From Leptospira paudalimensis (GTDB taxonomy: Bacteria; Spirochaetota; Leptospiria; Leptospirales; Leptospiraceae), in the NCBI RefSeq assembly GCF_026151345.1, contig NZ_JAMQPR010000001.1:2348176-2412175 (forward strand): a stretch of 64,000 nucleotides of DNA. The letters are read 5' to 3'. This document shows, piece after piece, positions 9,163-18,690 of the stretch (within the stretch, counting starts at the first letter, position 1; every line of letters starts with the position of its first letter). Made by a program: the position numbers and the translations under genes. The notes under the pieces were generated by a model. The model was not told the DNA's origin and ran no database searches. It saw only the letters and a list, made by a program, of their open reading frames with translations.

Positions 9163-9172
9163 GGAGACGAAC

Positions 9173-10132
9173 ATGGCTGATGTTTTAGTAGTTGGTGAAT
9201 TAAAAAACGGCGAACTTAAAAAAATCTCAAAAGAACTTACCTCTGCAGCTCGCAAAATTGCGGATGCAATTGGTGGTAAAGTTCACACTCTTATCATCAC
9301 TGACAACGTTGACGCGTTTGCAGGTGATTTGAAAGCAGTTGGTGCTGATGCTGTGATCGGTGCAAACCTTGGTGAATTTTCACCAGAAGGTTATGCAAAC
9401 GGTATTTTTGCCGTGATCCAAGAGAAAAAACCAGCAGTGGTTCTTATGCCACACTCTGCTCAAGGAAAAGAATACTCTGCAAGAGTTGCGATCAAAGCAA
9501 ATGCTGGAATCGTAGCAGATGCAGTGGGTCTTTCTGTTGACGGTGGTAAAGTGGTAGCAAAAAAACCAATTTACTCTGGTAAAGCGTATGCGAACTTCAA
9601 AGTGTCTTCTGACATCCAAATGTTCACTGTGCGTGCCAACTCACAAGAAGTAACTCCAAAAGAAGGAGCAGGTGCGGTTGAAAAATCTGGCGCTTCTGCT
9701 GGTGAAGTGAGAACAAAGTCACTTTCCAAAGACCTTTCTGGTGGAAACAAAGTGCAGTTAGCTGATGCTTCTATCATCGTATCTGGCGGACGCGGAATCA
9801 AAGGTCCAGAAAACTGGCCTATCATCCAAGACTTAGCAGACACACTCGGTGCAGCACTTGGTGCTTCTCGTGCCACTGTGGATGCGGGATGGATTTCTCA
9901 CTCACACCAAGTAGGACAAACAGGAAAAACTGTCTCCCCTAACTGTTACATCGCTTGCGGAATTTCCGGAGCCATCCAACACTTAGCGGGTATGGGTTCT
10001 TCTAAATACATCGTTGCAATCAACAAAGACGGAGATGCTCCGATCTTCAAAGTTGCAACGTATGGTGTTGTCGCTGATTTGTTTGAAGTAGTGCCTGCAC
10101 TTACTTCTGAATTCAAAAAAGTATTGGGTTAA
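9173..10132 (+). CDS. etfA: electron transfer flavoprotein alpha subunit
   Basis: The 319-aa FAD-carrying alpha subunit of ETF. The C-terminal FAD-binding region is intact: [20 protein letters not shown] near residue 203, [22 protein letters not shown] near 225-246, [16 protein letters not shown] near 260 and the closing [12 protein letters not shown]. It forms a two-gene unit with etfB and is followed 23 bp later by the LolA-like gene, so read-through into the next block is possible. Confidence 0.96.
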   Translation: MADVLVVGELKNGELKKISKELTSAARKIADAIGGKVHTLIITDNVDAFAGDLKAVGADAVIGANLGEFSPEGYANGIFAVIQEKKPAVVLMPHSAQGKEYSARVAIKANAGIVADAVGLSVDGGKVVAKKPIYSGKAYANFKVSSDIQMFTVRANSQEVTPKEGAGAVEKSGASAGEVRTKSLSKDLSGGNKVQLADASIIVSGGRGIKGPENWPIIQDLADTLGAALGASRATVDAGWISHSHQVGQTGKTVSPNCYIACGISGAIQHLAGMGSSKYIVAINKDGDAPIFKVATYGVVADLFEVVPALTSEFKKVLG

Positions 10133-10155
10133 TTCCCAATACGAACCATCTAACT

Positions 10156-10737
10156 TTGAGAAATTTCCTTCTCAAAATCCAGATCGTTCTCTTTTTCTCT
10201 GTCCAATGGGGTTCCCTTTGGGCAGAGGATGGACGAGATCGTCTCAATGCCGTCATCGGCAAAATGAACTCCCTTGAAAGTTTTCGCGCCTCTGTCACTC
10301 TAAATGGTGGCCTCACTGGCGTTGTGTCTTACAAAAGCCCAAACCAACTCCATGTTAGGTTCAGTGATGGTAGGATCATCTCTTCCAATGGTAGAATATT
10401 ATGGTTCTACAATCCTGATTCCTCAATTGCAGGGAAACAAGACCTAAAAGGTGTTTCAGGTGGTCTTGGAGGATTATTATCTGGATATGAAAATGTGACT
10501 GTTAGTGGCAGAACATTTCGCCTTACATCTACAACCAAACGTTATAATGAAATCATTTTAGTCGTCTCTGAGAATGACCTTCCCCGTGTTCTCAAAATGA
10601 AACGTTCCGACGAAGAAATCACAGAAATTGCTTTTTCTGGCATTGCTACCAATATTGGTCTCGGAACAGGACTCTTTAACTTCCAACCTCCCACAAGCTC
10701 ACAGATTGTTGAGAACCCTCTCAACCAAAAGGAGTAA
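10156..10737 (+). CDS. LolA-like outer-membrane lipoprotein carrier family protein
   Basis: A 193-aa exported protein starting at TTG 10156. The N-terminus LLKIQIVLFFSVQWGSLWAED looks like a cleaved signal peptide ending near residue 24. The following sequence (LNAVIGKMNSLESFRASVTL, then alternating short strands with GRILWFYNPDSS) matches the LolA/LolB half-barrel pattern, which shuttles lipoproteins across the periplasm. That fits an organism rich in lipoproteins. It precedes the 656-aa unknown by 2 bp, so the two are probably cotranscribed and translationally coupled. Assignment rests on pattern, not on an invariant motif. Confidence 0.65.
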   Translation: MRNFLLKIQIVLFFSVQWGSLWAEDGRDRLNAVIGKMNSLESFRASVTLNGGLTGVVSYKSPNQLHVRFSDGRIISSNGRILWFYNPDSSIAGKQDLKGVSGGLGGLLSGYENVTVSGRTFRLTSTTKRYNEIILVVSENDLPRVLKMKRSDEEITEIAFSGIATNIGLGTGLFNFQPPTSSQIVENPLNQKE

Positions 10738-10739
10738 TT

Positions 10740-12710
10740 GTGACACCAGTATCTCGTACCGAAGCGCATCGTGTTTTTGCGGATTTGTACCGCAAAACAA
10801 GGACACCTGAACACCAACAACTCATTGATGAAGCGATTTTAAAATCGAATGATGTCTTCATACGGATTGACCTCATCCGAAAAGTGGACGAAGACTACGA
10901 AAATAAAAACAAACCCAAAAAAGAAGACAGTCGTGACCGAGGATTACCAGAGAGAGATCAACCAAAAAGAGAAGTGATTTCTCGCACCTCTACTCCCGAT
11001 CCAAAACCAAAACGATCAAGTGATTTAGTTACGATAGACAGTGCCAAACAAAAACAAAATCCAACAAAGAAAAAGGCCGCCGAACAGAAACAAGGTGGAG
11101 GTCTACTTGCAGGACTTTTTGGTGGTGGGAACAATACAAACAATTCCATAGGTAAATTTGCCAAAGAAACGGGAACCATCGACATTGGTTTATTCGGCAG
11201 AAATCCCGCGATCTCAAATAATGTGGAACGAATTTTTCGTGGACTCAAAGAAGATGTCCTCATCCCAACCATCCAAGCCCTACGTGTTTCAGAACAACAA
11301 GGTTGGAGGATTTGGACTCCACTCGTTTATAATATCATCAATAATTTTAATAAGTTTTTTAATGCCTTTGCATCACTTGATGCACTCATCTTAGATAAAA
11401 TATCTGCTGATATTTTTTTGGAACGTTCTCTCAAAATGCAGATGTTTTATGTACGTTTTTTGCAAAGAGATGATGCAAAAGATATCATATTGTCCAACCT
11501 ACCAGACATCGTGAAGATGGATGAAAAACTCACACCCAAACTTAACAAAATCATGGAAGGTGTGAACTATGCGATCAATTTAGAAAACAACAAACCAAAG
11601 TTATCTGATGCGATCACTGCTTTTTATATCGTAGCAAAGAAAAAAATGTTCACTTGGCCGGAAATTGTCACCGACTTACGAGTTCCACCTATCCAAGAAC
11701 ATAAATTCCAAGCAGCACGTGAAATCCAAAAAGAAGTGGAGATTACTGTAGCCAAAATTTCTGACGATATCAACACAAGAACCTTCAAAAAGGAAGAATT
11801 ACAAAATCTTAGATCCAGGTATTTTTCCATCGATGACAAAGGAAAAATCAGTTTTGATTTTTTGAACCAAGTTGTAGATGATTTTATGGCTCATCATATG
11901 CCTGAGTCGGCAAAAAGCCAAACTGTCAAAAATAGTTACAAATCACAACCACACCGACTTGTTTATTTATTACTACGTGACCTACAAACAGTTTACATCA
12001 ATCTCATCGAAGGTTATGTTCGGTTAGGTGATAAAAACCAAAATCAAGAACTTCTCATCATCCAACCAGGTCTTTTTAGAAACGAAATTGACCAACTGAA
12101 TACACTTGTTCGAACCATTGATAATTTTAATAAAAAATTTCCAAGTTTCCAATATAGTTTCCAACAGTATGGTATGGATTATAGCACAGGGAATGCAGCA
12201 AGTGATCAAATTGCGGGAACCATTGTCCAAGCACTCCAAGATGCATCTGAATTTTTTGGAAGTTTTGCTGGAAAACTCAATATCATCGTGGAAAACCACT
12301 TGATGGCAAAGGTGACAGAATCAAAGGGAAAAACAAACGACAAAATCATTTCCACCAAAGACAAAGTCATCGAAGAAGTAAAAATTGCCCAAAGGTTTAT
12401 ACCTCACTACGACAAAGCAGTTGTTGCAAAAGAAAGAATCAATGGAATGAAAGTGGAAGATGTTTTCATTCAATTTACAAAGTATTTATACAATTATGCT
12501 GTTATCTTTAAAGACCCAACAACTACATCCAAACTAACAGCTCACAGAAAAATCGAACAAGAACTGATCAAACTCAACAAAGAATACGAACGACTTACCT
12601 ACTCTACTTTTCACAAAGCTAGTGGGAATCCAGAACCAACTTCAGGAGAGGCAAATAGTTCGGAATCGAATGAGACAAGCGAAACAACAGGGGAAGAGGA
12701 AGATACTTGA
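10740..12710 (+). CDS. large charged protein of unknown function
   Basis: A 656-aa protein starting at GTG 10740, 2 bp after the LolA-like gene. I do not recognise a domain. Residues about 1-55 are helical and charged; 56-130 are Lys/Pro/Asp-rich and probably disordered, ending in a Gly/Asn-rich stretch GGGLLAGLFGGGNN; 140-620 look mostly alpha-helical with many Asn, Lys and Phe; the tail is Ser/Glu/Thr-rich. There is no signal peptide or membrane segment. Its stop TGA overlaps the trpS start (TTGA at 12707-12710), so it belongs to the same operon as trpS. Confidence 0.8.
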   Translation: MTPVSRTEAHRVFADLYRKTRTPEHQQLIDEAILKSNDVFIRIDLIRKVDEDYENKNKPKKEDSRDRGLPERDQPKREVISRTSTPDPKPKRSSDLVTIDSAKQKQNPTKKKAAEQKQGGGLLAGLFGGGNNTNNSIGKFAKETGTIDIGLFGRNPAISNNVERIFRGLKEDVLIPTIQALRVSEQQGWRIWTPLVYNIINNFNKFFNAFASLDALILDKISADIFLERSLKMQMFYVRFLQRDDAKDIILSNLPDIVKMDEKLTPKLNKIMEGVNYAINLENNKPKLSDAITAFYIVAKKKMFTWPEIVTDLRVPPIQEHKFQAAREIQKEVEITVAKISDDINTRTFKKEELQNLRSRYFSIDDKGKISFDFLNQVVDDFMAHHMPESAKSQTVKNSYKSQPHRLVYLLLRDLQTVYINLIEGYVRLGDKNQNQELLIIQPGLFRNEIDQLNTLVRTIDNFNKKFPSFQYSFQQYGMDYSTGNAASDQIAGTIVQALQDASEFFGSFAGKLNIIVENHLMAKVTESKGKTNDKIISTKDKVIEEVKIAQRFIPHYDKAVVAKERINGMKVEDVFIQFTKYLYNYAVIFKDPTTTSKLTAHRKIEQELIKLNKEYERLTYSTFHKASGNPEPTSGEANSSESNETSETTGEEEDT

Positions 12711-13675
12711 GAGTTCTCACAGGATTACAACCGTCAGGAAAATTACATTTAGGAAACTACTTCTCAGCGATCAAAAAAATCTTAGATTACCAATCAAAGG
12801 AAGAATTATTTTTATTCATCGCGAACCTTCATGCCTTAACTACCTTTCGTTCCAAAGAAGAACTGAAAGACTACACCTTGGGTTGTGCAATCGACTTACT
12901 GGCACTAGGTGTTGATCCAAACAAAACAGTTTTTTGGGTACAAAGTGATGTCCCCCAAGTCACAGAACTCACTTGGTATTTATCACAATCGATTACTGTT
13001 TCGCAATTACAACTTGCCCATTCTTTTAAAGACAAAGTTGCCAAAGGATTTGTTCCAGGGGCAGGTCTTTTTACCTATCCGATCCTTATGGCAAGTGACA
13101 TCTTACTGTTTTCAGCAGAAAAAGTTCCCGTCGGAAAAGACCAAAAACAACATTTGGAATTTGCTCGGGACATTGCAGAAAAATTCAACTCTCAATTTGG
13201 ATCTGTTTTGACACTCCCAGAACCAGACATTGATGAAAACACGGCAACGGTTCCTGGTGTAGATGGTGCAAAGATGTCTAAATCGTATAACAATACGATT
13301 GATTTTTTTGGTAGCGAAAAAGAGATCAAAAAGAAAGTGATGTCGATTGTCAGTGATTCAAAAGCCATCGAAGAACCAAAAGATCCAGACCAGTCTATCA
13401 TTTTCCAAATTCATTCTTTATTCTTAACGAATTCCGAAAAAGAAGTACAAAAACAAAAATACAGACAAGGTGGATTTGGATATGGGGATTTAAAAAAAGA
13501 CCTCTTAGAATCCATACTGAATCATTTTACACCTTTCCGATCCAAACGAGAGGAACTCTCACAAAACTTAGATTATGTTCATTCTGTATTAAAAACTGGA
13601 AAACAAAAAGCACAAGAAGTTGCGGAACAAAAATTAAGTGAAGTGAGAAACACACTCGGCATTTATCCTTTCTAA
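12707..13675 (+). CDS. trpS: tryptophanyl-tRNA synthetase
   Basis: Class I synthetase that charges tRNA-Trp. The 322-aa protein starts at TTG 12707 with a purine-rich RBS (GGGGAAGAGGA) inside the end of the previous gene. It has GLQPSGKLHLGNYF (HIGH-type motif, about 5-18), VPVGKDQKQHLEFARDIAEK (about 143-162) and KMSKS (about 190-194). Length matches the family. It overlaps the upstream gene by 4 bp and is followed after 43 bp by the ComEC-like gene. No T-box or Trp leader is visible. Confidence 0.95.
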   Translation: MRVLTGLQPSGKLHLGNYFSAIKKILDYQSKEELFLFIANLHALTTFRSKEELKDYTLGCAIDLLALGVDPNKTVFWVQSDVPQVTELTWYLSQSITVSQLQLAHSFKDKVAKGFVPGAGLFTYPILMASDILLFSAEKVPVGKDQKQHLEFARDIAEKFNSQFGSVLTLPEPDIDENTATVPGVDGAKMSKSYNNTIDFFGSEKEIKKKVMSIVSDSKAIEEPKDPDQSIIFQIHSLFLTNSEKEVQKQKYRQGGFGYGDLKKDLLESILNHFTPFRSKREELSQNLDYVHSVLKTGKQKAQEVAEQKLSEVRNTLGIYPF

Positions 13676-13718
13676 ATTTAAAGGAGACCAAGTATTTCAT
13701 TTTTGAACCTCTCCTTGT

Positions 13719-15548
13719 GTGAGAGTAAACACAAAACTACTTCCTAATTCTAACTTTGGATGGTTTTGTTTAGGAATTTGTGTTACAGCCACAACAATCA
13801 AAATCGGAAACAAAATCCCTGGGATTTATGCATTTCTCTTTTTGTTCCAACTGCTTTTCTTTTGCCTATTCGTAATCCTTCCTCCAAGGCTAACAAAACA
13901 TTACAATCGTCGTATCCCGTGGGTGATTGTTGCATCGTTTCTATTTTTACTCTTTGCCGATACCAACCAATCATTGTCTCAAAGGTTACCAAAACGTTTT
14001 TTCCGAGACTTTTTAAAACAAGAACTGAGCATAGCACCACTTTCTCCATTTGAATCACGAATTGTAATGGGCCTTGTGACTGGTTCCACAAAAGAAATTC
14101 CAAAAGACTTCAAAGAACTAGCAAAGGAATCTGGCATCTTACACCTATTTGCTGCTTCAGGACTTCATTTAGGAATTTTTATTGGATCCATTCAATTTTT
14201 AGGAAACTTAATTTTTTCCAAACACCGTTGGTTATCCATCCTATTCTCACTTGGATTTGGATTTTTGTACTTATATGTTTTAAACTTTCCTGTCTCATTT
14301 GTAAGAGCTTACCTCTTTGCATTTTTGACATTAGTCTCATCTTTATTTTACCGCAAAATTGCCGTTAGTGATTTACTGATCATATCTTCTGCGACCATTG
14401 CATTGTTTTGTTTCTCAGACTTTTTAAGCATTGGATTTTTACTCTCCTTTAGTGCTGTTTTTGGAATCTTTTATCTCAAACCCAGTCTGGACCAAATATT
14501 TTATAAAGGTAGTAAATCCTTCTTAAAGGAAAATTTTACACTCACAATCGTTTGTTCCTTATGTTCGTTCCCGGTTCTTTTGTATTATTTTCGCTCTTAT
14601 TCATTTGGAGGGATTTGGATCAATTATTGTTTGGTTCCACTTGCTGGAATCTTACTTCCTAGTTTGTATATGACACTCCTCCTCCAAAGTTTTTTACCAG
14701 GTTCACTCTCACTTCTTTTATCCCATTGGATTTGGATACCGGCAAGTTACTTACTTTCCTTTTTTCTAAAACTCTTCCAATGTTTATCAAATTTCGAAAG
14801 AGCTTACAAGGAATGGAAAGCGGAATCTTCCCTTCTATTCATGTTATCACTCCTTCTTATTTTGATCCTTTGGGGACTACATCGTTACAACCTAAACCAA
14901 AACAGAATCACCAATCGATTGATCCTTAGTGTATTGTTTCTTTTTTTTCCATTTAGTTTTTGGCACGAAGAGGTTAAGCCTCTACCGATTCTCACCCAAT
15001 CGGGAAAAGGGTATTTTACAATCACTCTCGAAAACAAAATGTATCTTTATGGAATTTGTTCGCCTCATAAACGGATCGGCCTCCCAAATACAATCCATCC
15101 AATCAAACAAATATTATTTGAATCAGAATCTTGTTTGCAAACAGCTTTAAGACTGCAAAAAAAAGAGAAAATTAAAGATGTGATTTTTTTCGAAACACAG
15201 GCTTCCCCTTTCGTTCGGCAATATAAAAAACAAGGTATCAAAATCCAATCTTCACTCCGAATGGGAAACGATCTCACAAAGAATGTAACATTATTTCGAT
15301 TTGATGGCAATCCGAAGGAAGTGAACTCCTTATTACGTGCCTTAAAAGAATCGGAAACATTCAATTCCTTACAAAAATGGAAGGGAATCTTGGTTCTCGA
15401 TTTCCCTCCTTGGAAAAAAAAGGAAGCAAAAGAATGGATCACCTACCAAAAACTACTTGGGATTTCTAACGCATGGAAAATCATCATCGTTGAGGATCAA
15501 TTTGAAATCTCCTTATTCCACTATCTCACAAATCCAAACCTTCTTTGA
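13719..15548 (+). CDS. comEC: ComEC/Rec2-type competence membrane protein without an active nuclease domain
   Basis: A 609-aa polytopic membrane protein; ComEC forms the inner-membrane DNA uptake channel. The competence core is clear: FESRIVMGLVTGSTKEIP and then SGILHLFAASGLHLGIFIG (about 139-157), the diagnostic motif, followed by about eight hydrophobic segments. The C-terminal 200 residues sit where many ComEC proteins have a metallo-beta-lactamase domain, but no HxHxDH motif is present, so nuclease activity is unlikely. Start GTG at 13719. Its last 47 bases overlap rsmA. No other competence gene is in the window. Confidence 0.82.
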   Translation: MRVNTKLLPNSNFGWFCLGICVTATTIKIGNKIPGIYAFLFLFQLLFFCLFVILPPRLTKHYNRRIPWVIVASFLFLLFADTNQSLSQRLPKRFFRDFLKQELSIAPLSPFESRIVMGLVTGSTKEIPKDFKELAKESGILHLFAASGLHLGIFIGSIQFLGNLIFSKHRWLSILFSLGFGFLYLYVLNFPVSFVRAYLFAFLTLVSSLFYRKIAVSDLLIISSATIALFCFSDFLSIGFLLSFSAVFGIFYLKPSLDQIFYKGSKSFLKENFTLTIVCSLCSFPVLLYYFRSYSFGGIWINYCLVPLAGILLPSLYMTLLLQSFLPGSLSLLLSHWIWIPASYLLSFFLKLFQCLSNFERAYKEWKAESSLLFMLSLLLILILWGLHRYNLNQNRITNRLILSVLFLFFPFSFWHEEVKPLPILTQSGKGYFTITLENKMYLYGICSPHKRIGLPNTIHPIKQILFESESCLQTALRLQKKEKIKDVIFFETQASPFVRQYKKQGIKIQSSLRMGNDLTKNVTLFRFDGNPKEVNSLLRALKESETFNSLQKWKGILVLDFPPWKKKEAKEWITYQKLLGISNAWKIIIVEDQFEISLFHYLTNPNLL

Positions 15549-16380
15549 ACAAAAAGGAATCAGAGCCCAAAAAAAATTTGGTCAAAATTTCCTAATCGAT
15601 CAAAACATTGTGGAATATATCGTCAATACCGCAAAACCATTGTTTACTGAAGATGATGTATCTTTGGCAGAAATTGGAATTGGACTTGGAACTTTAACTT
15701 ATCCAATTTTGAGTTTAGGAAAACATACTGATTTATTTGAAATTGATTTTGCTTACATCCAATTGGCAAAAGAAGATATTTTACCTAAATTTCCCAAAGC
15801 AAATTTATTTGCAGGTGATGCCTTAGAAAATTTACACCATATTTTTCCTAAAAAAGTTTTTGTATTTGGAAACTTACCTTACCACCTCACAACAGAAATC
15901 ATCAACACACTGATCATCCATTGCCGAAACTTCCAAGGTGGAATTTTTATGGTACAAAAGGAGTTTGCAGAACGGCTTGTGAAAGAAACCTCTTCTCTCT
16001 CCGTATTTTTATCTGCCTTCTGCGAAGTGAAATACCTAAAGACAGTCCATAAAAATTGTTTTTTTCCCATTCCCAAAATCCATTCCGCTCTCATTTTACT
16101 CTCTCCCAAAAAAGAAAAGGGCAAACAGCACTGGTCTCCTCAATCAGAAGTGGAAGTGGAAATTTGGTCTCGGATGTTACGAACTGTGTTTTGGGGGAAA
16201 CGAAAACAAATCCAAGTGAGTTTACGGGAATCTCCCTTTTCAGATGATCCCAATTTCCGTGAGGCTCTGGGTGAAGCATTGGTTCGTTCAGAAATCCCTC
16301 CTACCAAACGACCTGAAGAATTGAACCGTGAACAATTTCTGAATCTTGGTCAACATTTACTTGACATTTTGTCAAAATGA
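15502..16380 (+). CDS. rsmA: 16S rRNA adenine dimethyltransferase (KsgA)
   Basis: Dimethylates the two adjacent adenines in the 3'-terminal helix of 16S rRNA during small-subunit maturation. Motifs are RAQKKFGQNFLID, the SAM loop AEIGIGLGTL, and the catalytic NLPYHLTT (NLPY type). I place the start at TTG 15502 because GAGGA (15492-15496) lies 5 bases upstream and the product then begins at the usual distance from the KKFGQNFL motif. The frame is open back to 15457, which would add 15 residues. The start lies inside comEC, giving a 47-bp overlap and suggesting translational coupling. About 292 aa. Confidence 0.93.
   Translation: MKSPYSTISQIQTFFEQKGIRAQKKFGQNFLIDQNIVEYIVNTAKPLFTEDDVSLAEIGIGLGTLTYPILSLGKHTDLFEIDFAYIQLAKEDILPKFPKANLFAGDALENLHHIFPKKVFVFGNLPYHLTTEIINTLIIHCRNFQGGIFMVQKEFAERLVKETSSLSVFLSAFCEVKYLKTVHKNCFFPIPKIHSALILLSPKKEKGKQHWSPQSEVEVEIWSRMLRTVFWGKRKQIQVSLRESPFSDDPNFREALGEALVRSEIPPTKRPEELNREQFLNLGQHLLDILSK
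16361..16375. promoter_or_regulatory. inverted repeat upstream of the hydroxylase gene
   Basis: TTGACA-TTT-TGTCAA is a perfect 6-bp inverted repeat with a 3-bp spacer at the very end of rsmA, 24 bp before the fatty-acid hydroxylase start. TATAGT (16388-16393) could be a -10 box, but the distance to TTGACA is 21 bp, too long for a standard promoter. An operator role is only possible. Confidence 0.3.
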
Positions 16381-16398
16381 TGTCAAATATAGTCCGCT

Positions 16399-17643
16399 AT
16401 GTTTGAGAATTTCACACCCCCTCCCATTGTAACGTATGCCATCCCCGTTTTTTTCCTTTTGATTGGCATTGAAGTGTACATCGGTTACCGCAGGAACAAA
16501 GACCTGTACCGGTTGAATGATTCGATTGCCGATTTGAGTACGGGAATCATCTCCCAAATTTGGGGCCTTTTCCAAAAAGGTGTGGGTTTATATGCCTATT
16601 TTTATATCTATGAACACTTTCGATTTTTTGAATTTGCCATGACAAACCCTTGGGCATGGGTGCTTTGTATTGTCGGTCAAGATTTCTGTTATTATTGGTC
16701 ACACCGCTTAGCACATGAAGTGAATTTCCTTTGGGCTGGACACGTCATCCACCACCACAGTGAAGAATACAACCTTGTGGTTGCCCTCAGACAAACTGGT
16801 CTTGGCGGCCTTGTGACTTGGGTATTTTATGTGCCACTCGCTCTCATTGGGTTTCACCCATGGATGTATCTTGCCAGCGGACAAATCAATCTTATCTACC
16901 AATTTTGGGTACACACAAAAGCAGTTGGTAAAATTGGAAAGATTGGTGAGTACATCCTTTCGACACCTTCTCACCACCGAGTTCACCACGCGATTAACCC
17001 AATCTACATCGACAAAAACCATGGTGGGATTTTTATCCTCTTTGATCGTATGTTCGGGACTTTCCAAGAAGAAACAGAACCTTGTGTGTATGGAACTGTA
17101 AAACCACTTCGCAGTTTTAACCCAGTGTATGCAAACTTCCACTACTACTGGGAACTTCTAAAACAAGCCTTTGCCGCCGAATACTTTATGGATAAAATCC
17201 GCGTCTTTTTGAAACCACCAGGTTGGTACCCAAGACAGGGAAACCAACCAGCAGGATTTTTACCCATTCCAGAAGTAAGCCCAAATTCATTCCAAAAGTA
17301 TGACCCTAAACCTGCTACTGAAGTAAAAACCTATACAACCACTTGGTTTGTTTTGGTCTTACTCCTCTCGTTTGCGTTTTTACTCTTTGTTCCAAAATTC
17401 AGTTTTGTCTCTCAAGTCCTTGTTACCATTTGGGTGACACTTTCCCTCGTTTCCATCAATGCACTGATTGAAAACAAATCTTGGGCGGGGGCCTTGGAGA
17501 TTACAAGACTCCTCTTTGGATTTTTAGTGCTTGGATACTTTGATGTCAATTGGGCATATTATGCCATTGGCATTGTTTGTTTGGTGATTGCCGGTATTTA
17601 TCTCTACCGCACTGGCCAACAGAAAACACAAGCCGCCTCCTAA
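16399..17643 (+). CDS. sterol desaturase / fatty acid hydroxylase superfamily protein
   Basis: A 414-aa integral membrane di-iron oxygenase. The three histidine clusters of the superfamily are visible: HRLAHE (near 113), HVIHHH (near 121) and HHRVHH (near 193), with an additional H in GG/FILFD context after them. Hydrophobic segments occur at the N-terminus (14-30), around the histidine clusters, and as four helices at the C-terminus (310-410), which makes it longer than the minimal domain. Likely substrate is a lipid (fatty acid, sterol-like or hopanoid), not determinable here. Start ATG 16399 lies 18 bp after rsmA. Confidence 0.85.
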   Translation: MFENFTPPPIVTYAIPVFFLLIGIEVYIGYRRNKDLYRLNDSIADLSTGIISQIWGLFQKGVGLYAYFYIYEHFRFFEFAMTNPWAWVLCIVGQDFCYYWSHRLAHEVNFLWAGHVIHHHSEEYNLVVALRQTGLGGLVTWVFYVPLALIGFHPWMYLASGQINLIYQFWVHTKAVGKIGKIGEYILSTPSHHRVHHAINPIYIDKNHGGIFILFDRMFGTFQEETEPCVYGTVKPLRSFNPVYANFHYYWELLKQAFAAEYFMDKIRVFLKPPGWYPRQGNQPAGFLPIPEVSPNSFQKYDPKPATEVKTYTTTWFVLVLLLSFAFLLFVPKFSFVSQVLVTIWVTLSLVSINALIENKSWAGALEITRLLFGFLVLGYFDVNWAYYAIGIVCLVIAGIYLYRTGQQKTQAAS

Positions 17644-17898
17644 TCGGAACCGAAAGGAAGGATCGAAACCCAATCGGTCCTTTCCCTTCCCTTATCCCCT
17701 GTTTCTAAAACCATTCCAATCTAATTAACAACGTTAATTTTTCATTTCCTTCCGAGAAAAGGAAATGACAGAGACTGGACCCACTTTCTTATGTCACATA
17801 AAAGCCATGATTGACGCAAGTTTCCGACCTCTTCGCCTTGACCAGGTGGGTGGCCGTGAGAATTTGGCATTGCACCATAGTTTTTGAGGCGAAATGAG
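17644..17898. other. 255-bp intergenic region with three small inverted repeats
   Basis: Between the hydroxylase and M23 peptidase genes. Three dyads are visible: GGAAGGATCG (17656-17665) with CGGTCCTTTCC (17675-17685), which could end the hydroxylase transcript although no T-run follows; AATTAAC-AAC-GTTAATT (17723-17739), an operator-like palindrome; and CATTTCCTT with AAGGAAATG shortly after it (about 17742-17766). No gene, tRNA or confident promoter was found. Confidence 0.35.
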
Positions 17899-18684
17899 AT
17901 GAAGCGAAACCGCAGTTACTATATCATACTGGTCCTAATCCTCTTTGTCGTGACCTACTCGGCCTATGCGGCATACCAAAAGCAAAAAAATGGTCCTGTT
18001 TTTTTGGACAACCATGTCTTCCAACGGTATAACGACCAATGGGGCCTTTGGGTGGATCTCATTGCAGAGAAAAAATCCGTATTGGAAAAGGCATCTGAAT
18101 TCGGTGTGCTTGCCCAAGAGGTAATGGAAATCAACCACCTCACGGAAACCGAACTCAAACGTTTGAAACGCTCCGTATTTTTCCCTTATTCCGCTGAATA
18201 CATGCGGAACCTCCAAGAAAAAGAACTCTTTCGCGAAACCATCGATTCTCCGATCGACCAATTCATTTGGCCAGTGTTACCCAATAACAAATCTCGAATT
18301 TCTTCTCGGATTGGAAGGCGTTGGAACACTTGGCATACAGGCCTTGACATCGCCATTCCGAAAAACTCGATCGTACTTGCGGCAGCAGATGGAGTGGTAG
18401 AAGAAGCGGGGAGAGGTGGTGACTATGGACTGGCTGTTAAAATTTACCACCATGACATGAACCATTTCCATACAGTGTATGGGCATAACCAAGAGTTACT
18501 CGTAAAACCTGGTGACATTGTGAAAAAAGGACAAATCATCGCTTTTTCTGGTAACACGGGAAAGTCAACAGGACCTCATGTCCATTTCGAAGTTCGATTT
18601 CATAATGTGTATTTGAATCCTGAAAACTTTCTCACTCCATTTGAAGAAGGTGTTGCCACAAACCTTGTCGGATTTGCAGACTAA
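17899..18684 (+). CDS. M23-family murein endopeptidase (LytM/peptidase M23)
   Basis: Exported or membrane-anchored zinc peptidase acting on peptidoglycan cross-links. After a short basic N-terminus comes one hydrophobic helix (IILVLILFVVTYSAYAAY), then a LysM-like segment (EKKSVLEKASEFGVLAQEVMEI), then the M23 domain with HTGLDIAIP (HxxxD) and GPHVHFEVRF (HxH), which supply the zinc ligands. ATG 17899 is chosen because GAGG (17886-17889) lies about 9 bases upstream; a TTG at 17884 would add five residues. About 261 aa. Followed after 6 bp by the HAD phosphatase gene. Confidence 0.9.
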   Translation: MKRNRSYYIILVLILFVVTYSAYAAYQKQKNGPVFLDNHVFQRYNDQWGLWVDLIAEKKSVLEKASEFGVLAQEVMEINHLTETELKRLKRSVFFPYSAEYMRNLQEKELFRETIDSPIDQFIWPVLPNNKSRISSRIGRRWNTWHTGLDIAIPKNSIVLAAADGVVEEAGRGGDYGLAVKIYHHDMNHFHTVYGHNQELLVKPGDIVKKGQIIAFSGNTGKSTGPHVHFEVRFHNVYLNPENFLTPFEEGVATNLVGFAD

Positions 18685-18690
18685 GTATTT

